A stretch of DNA of 64,000 bases, taken from contig NZ_NSEB01000004.1 in NCBI RefSeq assembly GCF_002734215.1, forward strand, positions 441,954 to 505,953, written 5' to 3'. Both the position numbers and the translations under genes were made by a program. Positions within the stretch are counted from its first letter, which is position 1; the number at the start of each line of letters is the position of its first letter. Of this stretch, positions 56,101-64,000 are shown piece after piece. Source of the stretch: Fredinandcohnia onubensis (GTDB lineage Bacteria; Bacillota; Bacilli; Bacillales; Bacillaceae_L). The notes under the pieces are model-generated. The model saw only the letters and a program-made list of their open reading frames with translations, was not told the origin of the DNA and did no database searches.

Positions 56101-58599
56101 TTAATTTTTTGCCCCATAACTAATCAAGTTCGCAAACATACGATATCCTCCAGGAACTTGTGCTCCAATTTGACGGTAGAAGACGAGGTTGGTGTAAAGG
56201 TAAGTACCTTCCCCGTATTCAGCCATTAGGATTCCACTTGTGAATGGATCCTCGCCTGGGTCTGCCATTGAAACGAATGTTTCATAGCTTTCATCCCATT
56301 CCATTGGGAAGTAAAGGCCTCTTTCTTGTACCCAGTTATCCCAGTCGTTTTCGGTAATCTTGTTAGGGAAATTAAAGAGTTCATGCTCTGGTTGAAGTAC
56401 ATCAACCTCTGCATTTTCATCCGTTACGCGCCAGCGAATGGAAGGTGTACCAATTTTCAAACGATATGGTGGTGTTAGATTAGCATCCCATGGGTCTGCT
56501 GCCGTCACGTATTGCATCACCAAATGTCCACCATTTTCCACATATTCAAGCAATCTTTCATTATTTGCTAGTAGATCCTCTCTACCAAGAGTTGCGCGAA
56601 TCCCCGTAACGATTGTATCGTATTGTGATAGATCTCCAGTGGCTAAATCTTCTGGAGTTAGCTTTGTAATATCAAACCCTGCATTAATGAAAGAATCAGC
56701 AATTGTGTCAAAGCCGCTATCGATGTAACCAACTTTAAGATTATCTGGTTTTAATAATTCAAAAGCAACACCGTTAATGGCAGCAGGATACATGAAGTAA
56801 GAATCATTAATATGCTCATATTTAATTTCTTGTACAGTCGTTTTGAAAGACTTTCCATCTACTTCTGCGATTGCTGCAATTGTAAAATTACCCTCTGCGA
56901 CAGTTGAAGGTGGTACTAACGTGAATGATACTACTTTTTCCTCAAATCTTTCTGTGAAGTTTACTTCTCCTACAGCTGGTTCACTCGTCCAGCCTTCTGG
57001 TAAGTCTAGAGCAACCTTTGCAGTTTTAGCACCATTGGCATAGTTTTTCACCTTAACTGAAACTGGAATTTCATCTTGAACATTAGCTGTATTTACCGTA
57101 ATGTTTACTGGATCCGGTGTAACGCTTAATTCAGGAAGAACACTTACCGTATTATCTAAGTCGATAACGGAAGTCGTTTCCACACCGTATTCCTTAAATG
57201 TTAACTGTGCTTGAATCGAAGCATGGGCATAAGGTTGAAAATACTCTGCATCTGCTGGAACAGTTACATTGAAACTTACAGTCTTTGATTCACCTGGCTT
57301 TAAATGCTTTAACTGACTTGCACCTTCATGCTTCCAGTTTTTAGGAGTAAGTAAAGCCGCTTCAATATGATGAATTTTTTGCTTTCCGTTATTTGTTACC
57401 GTAACCTCTACTTGAGTTTGTTCACCTTGTGTCAATACGTAAGAACCAATTTCAGTATCAACAGCTAAGTTTGAAGAGACTAAGCTTACTTGTTGAAGCT
57501 GTTCTTCTTTTAGCTCAAGCTTATGAAGCAGGTCATTTTTAAGTGCATCATCTAGTTTACCTGATTTTGTAGTTGAGATTAATTTTTGAACAACACCTAA
57601 AGCTTTTTGAGACTCAGGTAAAATTGCCTCGCGATTTGGGTAAAGCTCAATAATTTCTTCTAGATTATTTTGTAAAGAATCAAGTTGCTCACTGATATTT
57701 TTAGCAGGAATGATGTCTGCCCAAGCATGGAAATCATAAGGAACTCCTGCAAATAGATCAGATGCTTCTGTATCTACTGCTGTTTTCTCTAATTTCAGAT
57801 GTTGTTGCTTTGGTTCAACGGGAATATCACGTCCCATTCCTTGGCTCTTATGTAGGTATCTTGAAGCTTCACCAAGTTGTGGGTAACTCATTCCGTAGAT
57901 AGGATCATAATCGCCAATTTCAATGGATGTTGTAGCATCGGTTGCTGAAACTGGTAAATAAAGCTTTTTAATCTGCCATGGCTCCAACCCATTTTCTAGT
58001 TGCTCTGGGAAAACAGTAGGATCAGCAGCGTCTTCAAATGCTTTAACTGATAGGATATTGATCAATCTGTGATGTCCATGTTGGCTATCAACATTTAGGA
58101 AGGAAGGCATGACAATATCAGGTTGATAGGTTCTAATAAATTTGACAAGACGCTCGTATGTGACTTCCTCTCCCCATTTTTCAAGAGTTTCATCAGGTGA
58201 TTTGGAAAAACCGAAATCATAGATCGCATCAGAGGTTGTTTCACTTAAGTGATAAGCTTTTACACCATTAACCTTTGCTGCTTCTATCATTTCATTTGAA
58301 CGAATAATTCCAAGCGCATTTCCTAATTCATTTCCGATCGCGTTTTGACCGCCTTCTCCGCGGTTAGCTATCAAGCTTGCTGTTTTAACACCTAGCCCTC
58401 GGGATAAATAGGCTAGAAAATCACTACGTTCATCATCTGGGTGTGCACCTGTGTTTAAGAAAGTGACAGTGGTGTCTAGAGGCTTAACTGCATTCCAAAG
58501 TTCAACATCGGCTTCACTTTGTTCTTGTGCTAGACTGAGTGGTGGGAATAATGAAGCAAGTAAAAGAATGGATATCAATACATAGAGACATTTCTTCAT
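56101..58599 (-). CDS. Secreted PIG-L-family deacetylase with NEW3 and amidotransferase-like domains
   Basis: An 832-aa exported protein. Signal peptide 1-24. PIG-L/LmbE deacetylase domain (about 40-270) with the zinc site AHPDDE (52-57) and HGHH (174-177). Middle part has two beta-sandwich NEW3-type domains (about 375-600; VEVTVTNNGKQKIHHIEAAL; VKNYANGAKTAKVALDLPEGW). The C-terminal domain (about 620-832) is a Rossmann-like glutamine-amidotransferase/ThuA-type fold (YIDSGFDTIADSFINAG; VENGGHLVMQYV). PIG-L enzymes remove N-acetyl from GlcNAc-containing substrates; secretion suggests an extracellular N-acetylated glycan. AAAGGGG ribosome site. Confidence 0.82.
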   Translation of the reverse strand: MKKCLYVLISILLLASLFPPLSLAQEQSEADVELWNAVKPLDTTVTFLNTGAHPDDERSDFLAYLSRGLGVKTASLIANRGEGGQNAIGNELGNALGIIRSNEMIEAAKVNGVKAYHLSETTSDAIYDFGFSKSPDETLEKWGEEVTYERLVKFIRTYQPDIVMPSFLNVDSQHGHHRLINILSVKAFEDAADPTVFPEQLENGLEPWQIKKLYLPVSATDATTSIEIGDYDPIYGMSYPQLGEASRYLHKSQGMGRDIPVEPKQQHLKLEKTAVDTEASDLFAGVPYDFHAWADIIPAKNISEQLDSLQNNLEEIIELYPNREAILPESQKALGVVQKLISTTKSGKLDDALKNDLLHKLELKEEQLQQVSLVSSNLAVDTEIGSYVLTQGEQTQVEVTVTNNGKQKIHHIEAALLTPKNWKHEGASQLKHLKPGESKTVSFNVTVPADAEYFQPYAHASIQAQLTFKEYGVETTSVIDLDNTVSVLPELSVTPDPVNITVNTANVQDEIPVSVKVKNYANGAKTAKVALDLPEGWTSEPAVGEVNFTERFEEKVVSFTLVPPSTVAEGNFTIAAIAEVDGKSFKTTVQEIKYEHINDSYFMYPAAINGVAFELLKPDNLKVGYIDSGFDTIADSFINAGFDITKLTPEDLATGDLSQYDTIVTGIRATLGREDLLANNERLLEYVENGGHLVMQYVTAADPWDANLTPPYRLKIGTPSIRWRVTDENAEVDVLQPEHELFNFPNKITENDWDNWVQERGLYFPMEWDESYETFVSMADPGEDPFTSGILMAEYGEGTYLYTNLVFYRQIGAQVPGGYRMFANLISYGAKN

Positions 58600-58658
58600 T
58601 TTGTAACCCCTTTCAATTTTGGATAAAAAATCTATAAAACTCTCCTTTCCTAGGATTT

Positions 58659-58735
58659 TTAGTTAGTAATTATAACTAACTAACTCATGATCATACCTTC
58701 AATTCGAATTATATATCCTTTCTGAATATTGTAAA
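58659..58735 (-). promoter_or_regulatory. PIG-L gene promoter and ROK-type operator
   Basis: On the - strand TTTACA (58730-58735), 16-bp spacer, TATAAT (58708-58713). Just downstream is the imperfect palindrome TTAGTTAG-N9-CTAACTAA-like element at 58659-58684 (TTAGTTAG on the left, CTAACTAA on the right). The same words recur before the divergent regulator. Confidence 0.7.
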
Positions 58736-58866
58736 TATTACCAAATAACTATTTGTTATTTCTTTGTGGGTATAACGTAGGAGTCAAATAGTTTTAGGAC
58801 AAACCGTTGATATAATAGTAAAAATGAGCTTTGACAGTATACTTGTTAAATTTAGAAAATTTAGTA

Positions 58867-58928
58867 TTGTAAACGATACCAAATTGTTATATAGTGTAGT
58901 TGAATTAGTTAAACTTACTAACTAACTA
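58867..58928 (+). promoter_or_regulatory. ROK regulator promoter, cre-like site and operator
   Basis: TTGTAA (58867-58872), 17-bp spacer, TATAGT (58890-58895). TGTAAACGATACCA (58868-58881) matches the cre consensus with one mismatch and overlaps the -35. TTAGTT-N9-AACTAACTAA (58905-58928) downstream resembles the operator before the PIG-L gene, suggesting both divergent promoters are controlled by the ROK protein and by CcpA. Confidence 0.65.
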
Positions 58929-58950
58929 AATGAAATAAGGCCGTGATGCT

Positions 58951-60156
58951 ATGAATAGACTACCATCCCATCTTCATGTAAGAACGAATAATAAAAAAAT
59001 GGTCCTGCAATGTGTCCGAATTTATCAACCGATTTCAAGGGCAGAAATATCTGAAAAACTAAATATTAGTAAACCGACTGTTTCCTTATTGGTTGATGAA
59101 CTAGTACGAGAGAATTGGATTCATGAAAAGGGAAATGGTGAATCGTCCTCACAGGGAGGAAGAAGGCCTATTCATCTCTATTTTAATGAAAACGCTGCTT
59201 ATGTAATTGGAACAGACATTGGAGGAACAAAGGTAAGAATTATTATTTCCGATCTGAATGGAAAGATGCTCTGTTCGACAAGCTTTAGCACAAGTAAGTA
59301 TTTAGAAAGTGGCTTAGTCAAACAAATACATAAAGAGGTTCAAGAGTTGATTCAAAGTAGTCAGCTCGATCCGGCTAAGATCTTGGGAATGGGAATAGGC
59401 GTACCAGGCATTACAGAAACAGCATCAGGCGTTGTTGTCGAAGCACCAAGTTTAAATTGGGTTCGTTATCCGCTTTTGATGGAGACAGAACAATATTTTT
59501 CTTTTCCAGTCTTCGTAGATAATGATGTGAATGTAGCAGTTCTTGGAGAACAATGGTTAGGAAACGCGAAGAATAAGGAAAATGTTTTATTTATAGCCGT
59601 CGGAACAGGCATTGGAAGTGGCATTATTATTCAAAATCAGCTATATCGTGGCTCTTCAAATGCAGCTGGGGAATTCGGATATATCGTCACTGATAAGAAC
59701 GATATAAAAAATGAATTTAAACCCACTTTTCACCGGTATGGATATCTTGAAAGTGTTGCTGGAGGAAAAGCAATTGGAGAAAAGGTAACAAAGCTGATCC
59801 TGCAACACGAGGGTCACCCTATGTATAAAGAGGCACTGAATTCCGAAATCACAGGAGAGCAGGCTTTTTCACTGGCAAAAGCAGGTGATGAGATTGCCCA
59901 AACAGTGGTCGATGAAGCGATTGAACATCTTGCATATGGAATTATTAATGCAGCCACTCTATTAAATCCAGAAATTATCCTATTAGATGGCGGGGTCATG
60001 AAGTCATCCGATTACATACTTACTAAATTACGACTTATTGTCCAAAGGTATCTTCCGAGTTCTGTTGAATTACAATTGTCGCAATTAGGTGAACATGCAG
60101 GCGTACTTGGAGCTATCTCGTTATTCCTCAGAGAGCATGAAAGTATTTTAAACTAG
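58951..60156 (+). CDS. ROK-family (NagC/XylR-like) transcriptional regulator
   Basis: A 401-aa repressor with an N-terminal winged HTH (about 18-62; ISRAEISEKLNISKPTVSLLVDELV) and a ROK sugar-kinase-like domain (phosphate-1 motif DIGGTK, 89-94; VGTGIGSGIII; LDGGVM). The zinc-binding CxCGxxGC motif of most ROK proteins is missing; the corresponding region reads FHRYGYLESVAGG. The effector is probably a sugar. It is divergent from the PIG-L gene and precedes the ABC transporter, which it likely regulates. Confidence 0.85.
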   Translation: MNRLPSHLHVRTNNKKMVLQCVRIYQPISRAEISEKLNISKPTVSLLVDELVRENWIHEKGNGESSSQGGRRPIHLYFNENAAYVIGTDIGGTKVRIIISDLNGKMLCSTSFSTSKYLESGLVKQIHKEVQELIQSSQLDPAKILGMGIGVPGITETASGVVVEAPSLNWVRYPLLMETEQYFSFPVFVDNDVNVAVLGEQWLGNAKNKENVLFIAVGTGIGSGIIIQNQLYRGSSNAAGEFGYIVTDKNDIKNEFKPTFHRYGYLESVAGGKAIGEKVTKLILQHEGHPMYKEALNSEITGEQAFSLAKAGDEIAQTVVDEAIEHLAYGIINAATLLNPEIILLDGGVMKSSDYILTKLRLIVQRYLPSSVELQLSQLGEHAGVLGAISLFLREHESILN

Positions 60157-60281
60157 CTTGAAAAGCAGAATACCTAGTAATTAGCTGCATATTTTATAGC
60201 AAGCTCTTATTCTATTCGATTCTTTAGTAGGTCAAATTGTCCTGCTTTTGAATAAATAAAAATGATTTAAGGGGGATTCTT

Positions 60282-61373
60282 ATGTTTAAAAAGAAGCATT
60301 TTTTAGTTCTTTTGATTGCAGCATTGATGCTTTTTGTATCAGCATGCTCTGGTAGTTCTTCTACTGAGGAAGAGGAGCCAGCAAAGGGAAATGACGAAGG
60401 CAAAACGGAAGAAACAGCTGAAGCAAGTGGTAACCTCGTAATCTATACAGCTCGTGACCAAACTATTGTGGATCAAGTGGTTGAGATGTTCAATGAAAAG
60501 TACCCAGATGTCAAAGTTGATGTATTAACAATGGGTGCTCAACAAGTTCTTGAGCGTGTTCGTGGAGAAAAAGCAAATCCACAAGCTGACTTCTGGTGGG
60601 GAGGAACGCAATCTGCGTTCATGACAGCAGCAGATGAAGATTTACTTGAATCATTTAAACCAAGCTTTGATGCTAGTATTCTTCCAGAACATAAGGATGC
60701 TGAAGGCCGTTGGTATGGTGAAATGCTTTTACCAGAGGTAATTATGATTAACTCTGACGTGTTTTCTAAAGAAGAAGCTCCACAAGATTGGGATGAACTT
60801 CTAGATCCAAAATGGAAGGATGAAATCATTATCCGTGGTGTATTAGCATCTGGAACAATGAGAACGATCTACTCTGCAATGATTCATGAGCAAGGTGCTG
60901 ATAATCCAGAAGCGGGTTACGAATGGCTTGCTAAATTAGATGCGAATACAAAAGAATATGCACAAGATCCTACTAATCTATACTTAAAGCTTGCTCGTCA
61001 AGAAGGATCTATTTCTCTTTGGAACCTTCAAGATATTTTAATTCAAAAAAATCAGCATAACCAACCATTTGATTTCGTGTATCCAGAAAGTGGTGCACCA
61101 ATCTTAGTTGATGCTGTTGGTCTTGTGAAAAATGCAAAGAACCTTGAAAATGCAAAATTATTCTATGAGTTCTTGTTTGAACCAGAGACACGTACAACAT
61201 TAGCAGAAGATTTATACCAAATTCCAACTCGTACAGACATCGATAAGTCTACAATGCCAGATTGGTACCAAGAGCTTGAACTGAAGTCATTAGATCTTGA
61301 TTGGTCAGTAATGGCTGAAAAAGAAGCTGAGTGGATGCAACATTGGGATGAAAATATCAAAGGTAAAAATTAA
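60282..61373 (+). CDS. ABC transporter solute-binding lipoprotein (family 1 / Fbp-AfuA-like)
   Basis: A 363-aa lipoprotein with lipobox FVSAC (Cys22) and an acidic Ser/Glu-rich linker. The domain starts at NLVIYTARDQTIVDQVVEMFNE, typical of binding proteins for ferric iron, 2-aminoethylphosphonate, polyamines or sugar phosphates. Other cues: DFWWGGTQSAFMTA and IMINSDVFSKEEAPQDWDEL. Iron binders usually show paired Tyr near the C-terminal lobe; this is not clear here, so I do not assign iron. AAGGGGG ribosome site; with ATPase and fused permease downstream. Confidence 0.82.
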   Translation: MFKKKHFLVLLIAALMLFVSACSGSSSTEEEEPAKGNDEGKTEETAEASGNLVIYTARDQTIVDQVVEMFNEKYPDVKVDVLTMGAQQVLERVRGEKANPQADFWWGGTQSAFMTAADEDLLESFKPSFDASILPEHKDAEGRWYGEMLLPEVIMINSDVFSKEEAPQDWDELLDPKWKDEIIIRGVLASGTMRTIYSAMIHEQGADNPEAGYEWLAKLDANTKEYAQDPTNLYLKLARQEGSISLWNLQDILIQKNQHNQPFDFVYPESGAPILVDAVGLVKNAKNLENAKLFYEFLFEPETRTTLAEDLYQIPTRTDIDKSTMPDWYQELELKSLDLDWSVMAEKEAEWMQHWDENIKGKN

Positions 61374-61458
61374 TAGTTTTTTGTAAGAGGGGTGAAGAAT
61401 TGTTTTCACCCCCTTTTAAAGGTTAGGAAGTTTTACTTTATACAGCGAGGTGTTTGGT

Positions 61459-62529
61459 TTGAAAAATGTAAGACTTGATCATGTTAGTAAAATGTTTGGT
61501 AAAGCAAAAGGGGTAGAAAACGTAAATATCGACGTGAAACCTGGTGAGTTTTTTACATTTTTAGGTCCATCAGGATGTGGGAAAACAACGACATTGCGGA
61601 TGATAGCGGGATTTTATTTTCCTACAGAGGGGAAAATCCTGTTTGACAATAAAGATGTAACAACCCTCCAGCCAAACAAGCGTAACATTGGTATGGTGTT
61701 CCAAAACTACGCACTATTCCCACACATGACCGTATTTGAAAATATTGCATTCGGTCTTGAAGTTCGTAAATTACCGAAATCTGTTATTAAAGAAAAGGTA
61801 GAAAAAGCACAAAAGCTTGTTCACCTTGATCAATATGGTACGCGTAAAATCAATGAGTTATCTGGTGGCCAACAGCAGCGTGTTGCTTTAGCTCGTGCAC
61901 TCGTAATTGAGCCCGATATTCTTTTACTTGATGAACCACTATCAAACTTAGATGCGAAGCTTCGTGAGGAAACGAGAATTGAGATTAAGAGATTGCAAGT
62001 TGAATTAGGTGTCACAACGATCTATGTTACTCATGACCAAACGGAAGCAATGACAATGTCTGACCGCATAATGGTTATGAAAGATGGAGTTGTTCAGCAA
62101 ATTGGCACTCCTCAAGAAATCTATAATCGTCCAGCCAACCACTTTGTAGCCTCCTTTATTGGTGAATCCAATATTGTTAATGGCGAAGTTGTTGAGATTA
62201 ATGGTGACGCAGTCAAAGTGAAGTTGGAAGAGGATGTTTTCGTAACAGGTTCAATGACTCAATTTGCAAATGGGAAGAAGCTTGTTGTAGGTGAAAAAAT
62301 CAAATGCTCGATTCGACCGGAAGCATTGCATGAAGGTCCAGGTGTAAACCAATTAACAGGCACGGTTCAGCTTGTTGAATTTACAGGAGTCAGTATCAAT
62401 TATCTTGTGAAAATAGGATCCAATCTGATAAAAGTCATGATTATTAATAAAGGTAACAAAATCCTAAGTCGCGGTGATTCAATTACCCTTCACGTACCCG
62501 AAAATGGAATCTACTTGATTGGTGAATAG
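61459..62529 (+). CDS. ABC transporter ATPase (Fbp/Pot type)
   Basis: A 356-aa ATPase. Walker A GPSGCGKTT (about 37-45), Q-loop MVFQNYALFPH, signature LSGGQQQR, Walker B ILLLDEPLSNLD, and a C-terminal TOBE domain (about 275-356; IKCSIRPEAL). The open frame begins at GTG 61450, but GAGGTG (61447-61452) is the Shine-Dalgarno, making TTG 61459 the likely start. Belongs with the adjacent lipoprotein and permease. Confidence 0.88.
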   Translation: MKNVRLDHVSKMFGKAKGVENVNIDVKPGEFFTFLGPSGCGKTTTLRMIAGFYFPTEGKILFDNKDVTTLQPNKRNIGMVFQNYALFPHMTVFENIAFGLEVRKLPKSVIKEKVEKAQKLVHLDQYGTRKINELSGGQQQRVALARALVIEPDILLLDEPLSNLDAKLREETRIEIKRLQVELGVTTIYVTHDQTEAMTMSDRIMVMKDGVVQQIGTPQEIYNRPANHFVASFIGESNIVNGEVVEINGDAVKVKLEEDVFVTGSMTQFANGKKLVVGEKIKCSIRPEALHEGPGVNQLTGTVQLVEFTGVSINYLVKIGSNLIKVMIINKGNKILSRGDSITLHVPENGIYLIGE

Positions 62530-62540
62530 GAGGTGAAAGA

Positions 62541-64000
62541 ATGAGTGCGAATCAAAGTACTGTCGTGCAAGAGAATTGGTGGGCTCGACTTACCCGTTCG
62601 AAATATTTTGTGTATGTTTTAATTTCTCCATTGTTTTTAGTGTTATTAGCTTATGTTATTTATCCGTTTTATCAAACGTTTATTCAATCCGTGGTCGGTG
62701 AAGAAGGTGCAAATCTCGAAAATTACCAACGCTTCTTTGGTTTAACAAGTACAGCAAACCTAGAGGCGCTTTGGACAAGTATATATATATCGGTAATAAG
62801 TGTAATTACGTGTGCCATTGTTGGTGTCACGATGGCATTTTTAATGGAACGTTACGAATTCCCAGGAAGAAAAATTCTCTCTGTCTTAATTCTAGTACCG
62901 ATGGCGTTACCACCATTAGTTGGGGTACTGTCATTTACCTTCCTTTATGGGGAAAGTGGCATTATTCCAAGAGCTTTCCAAGCGCTATTTAATCTGGAAG
63001 AAGTTCCATTTGCCTTAAGAGGTGTCGTTGGGGTAATAGTGGTACACACCTTTACAATGTATACGTATTTTTATTTAACGGCGGCTGCAGCCATCAAGGG
63101 GTTAGATCCTTCATTGGAAGAGGCAGCAACAAGCCTTGGCTCTGGAAGAATTCGTATTTGGAGAAAGGTAATCCTACCAATGCTTACTCCAGCACTCGTG
63201 GCATCTTCGTTACTTGTATTTATGATTTCAATGGCTTCTTATACAGCGCCCTTAATGTTCGGTGTAGAACGAACCATGACCATGCAAATCTATCTATCTC
63301 GTACAAATGGGGATTTAGATATGGCGGCAACGCAATCTACAATTCTATCCATTGTTTCGATTTCTTTCTTAATTTTAATGAGATGGTATCAAGGAAGACG
63401 TAACTTCCAAAATCAAAGCAAAGGGATCAGTGTTCACAGAACTGAATTACGTTCCCCATTTGTAAAATACTTATCGATGTTCCTTTCATTTGTTGGGGTT
63501 ATTATTTTGATGCTTCCAATTCTTGTTCTAGTCCTTATTTCGTTTTCAGTGGACGGGGAATGGACGGTACAAATTATCCCGACAGCGTACACCTTGCAGC
63601 ACTATATTGACCTGTTTACAGATGAACGAACCTGGCGCCCAATTTGGAACAGTTTACAGATGAGTTTTGTCGCAACAGCAGGTAATATTCTGTTTGGTGT
63701 GGCAGCAGCCTATGCAATGGTTCGAACGAAATTTAAAGGCAAAGCCTTACTTGATATTCTAATCATGGTTCCTTGGGCATTACCTGGTACGGTTGTAGCG
63801 GTTAACTTAATTGCAGCATTTAGTGAACCAAATTTATTCAGTTTTAACCAAGTGTTAATCGGAACCTTCTGGATTTTACCTTTGGCTTATTTTGTACGAC
63901 ATTTACCACTGATCTTCCGTTCTACGTCTGCAGCTTTAATGCAAATGGATGAATCAGTTGAAGAAGCAGCGCGAAGTTTAGGTGCCAATTGGTGGTACAC
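62541..64000 (+). CDS. ABC transporter permease, fused double domain (partial at the window end)
   Basis: At least 486 codons, open at the window end. ATG 62541 follows GGAGGTG. Two BPD_transp_1 units are fused, as in FbpB/AfuB-type permeases: segment groups at about 27-300 and from about 320 onward. The EAA loops are seen as EEAATSLGSGRIRIWRKV (about 192-209) and EEAARSLGANWWY at the very end. The remaining 60-90 residues lie outside the window. Probable operon: ROK regulator, binding protein, ATPase, permease. Confidence 0.88.
   Translation, partial: MSANQSTVVQENWWARLTRSKYFVYVLISPLFLVLLAYVIYPFYQTFIQSVVGEEGANLENYQRFFGLTSTANLEALWTSIYISVISVITCAIVGVTMAFLMERYEFPGRKILSVLILVPMALPPLVGVLSFTFLYGESGIIPRAFQALFNLEEVPFALRGVVGVIVVHTFTMYTYFYLTAAAAIKGLDPSLEEAATSLGSGRIRIWRKVILPMLTPALVASSLLVFMISMASYTAPLMFGVERTMTMQIYLSRTNGDLDMAATQSTILSIVSISFLILMRWYQGRRNFQNQSKGISVHRTELRSPFVKYLSMFLSFVGVIILMLPILVLVLISFSVDGEWTVQIIPTAYTLQHYIDLFTDERTWRPIWNSLQMSFVATAGNILFGVAAAYAMVRTKFKGKALLDILIMVPWALPGTVVAVNLIAAFSEPNLFSFNQVLIGTFWILPLAYFVRHLPLIFRSTSAALMQMDESVEEAARSLGANWWY

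Noticed and set aside
37858-64000. Integrative island with attR in the window
   Set aside because: The region after ssrA is clearly accessory, but I find no integrase and no second copy of the ssrA 3' end, so integration at ssrA is only a possibility.
60282-64000. Firm assignment of the ABC transporter to ferric iron
   Set aside because: The family fold fits, but the iron-ligand tyrosines are not evident and the neighbours (ROK, PIG-L) point to a carbohydrate-related or phosphonate-type substrate.

Overview
The window is chromosomal DNA from a low-G+C Gram-positive bacterium of the Bacillaceae. Evidence: the gene order ppaX-yvoF-hisZGDBHAF-hisIE, yvcD-trxB, yvcI-rapZ-yvcK-whiA-crh, clpP, sigL, cggR-gapA-pgk-tpiA-gpmI-eno, secG-est-rnr and smpB-ssrA matches the Bacillus backbone; Shine-Dalgarno sequences are strong; sigma-A promoters and CtsR and CggR operators are recognisable. 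The genus cannot be fixed from the sequence alone.

Layout. 1-7.6 kb: end of ppaX, an acetyltransferase, and a complete eight-gene histidine operon. The operon is bracketed and interrupted by three clusters of DnaA-box-like 9-mers laid head to tail with a 9-bp period. 7.9-14.2 kb: a TPR protein, thioredoxin reductase, a GNAT protein, a GNAT-nitrilase fusion whose expected catalytic Cys is Ser, and a class III aminotransferase. 14.5-19.3 kb: yvcI-rapZ-yvcK-whiA-crh, then convergent clpP and a tRNA-Arg(CCG). 19.3-29.6 kb: sigma-54, a glutaredoxin-like protein and the glycolytic operon, with two intergenic arrays of about 52-53-bp repeats. 29.6-37.9 kb: secG, est and rnr; an inserted block of L-lactate dehydrogenase, an FNT channel, a HIT protein and a PP2C-like protein; then smpB and ssrA. 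The ssrA (tmRNA) gene is interrupted in its T-loop by a compact group I intron of about 278 nt.

From 38 kb the window becomes accessory. The first module (38.4-53.8 kb) has two very large secreted proteins with LPxTA-type sortase motifs, a LacI-family regulator with an apparent CTG start, a TctCBA transporter and two Gfo/Idh dehydrogenases. One surface protein joins BspA-like leucine-rich repeats to a sugar-isomerase-like TIM barrel. The other has a parallel beta-helix (lyase-like) domain between two discoidin-type domains. Five identical GTAAACGTTTAC operators, two before the first surface gene and three before the regulator, tie the locus together. I infer capture or cleavage of an acidic polysaccharide at the wall, import of an acidic product, and oxidation inside the cell. 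A lone acyl-CoA synthetase of markedly higher G+C follows.

The second module (56.1 kb to the end) is a secreted PIG-L-type deacetylase divergent from a ROK-family repressor, followed by a binding-protein-dependent ABC transporter whose fused permease runs off the window. Matching operators in the divergent promoters and a cre-like site suggest local repression plus catabolite control.

The most unusual items are the intron-split tmRNA, the wall-anchored TIM-barrel protein with its operator network, and the 9-bp-phased DnaA-box arrays at the histidine operon.
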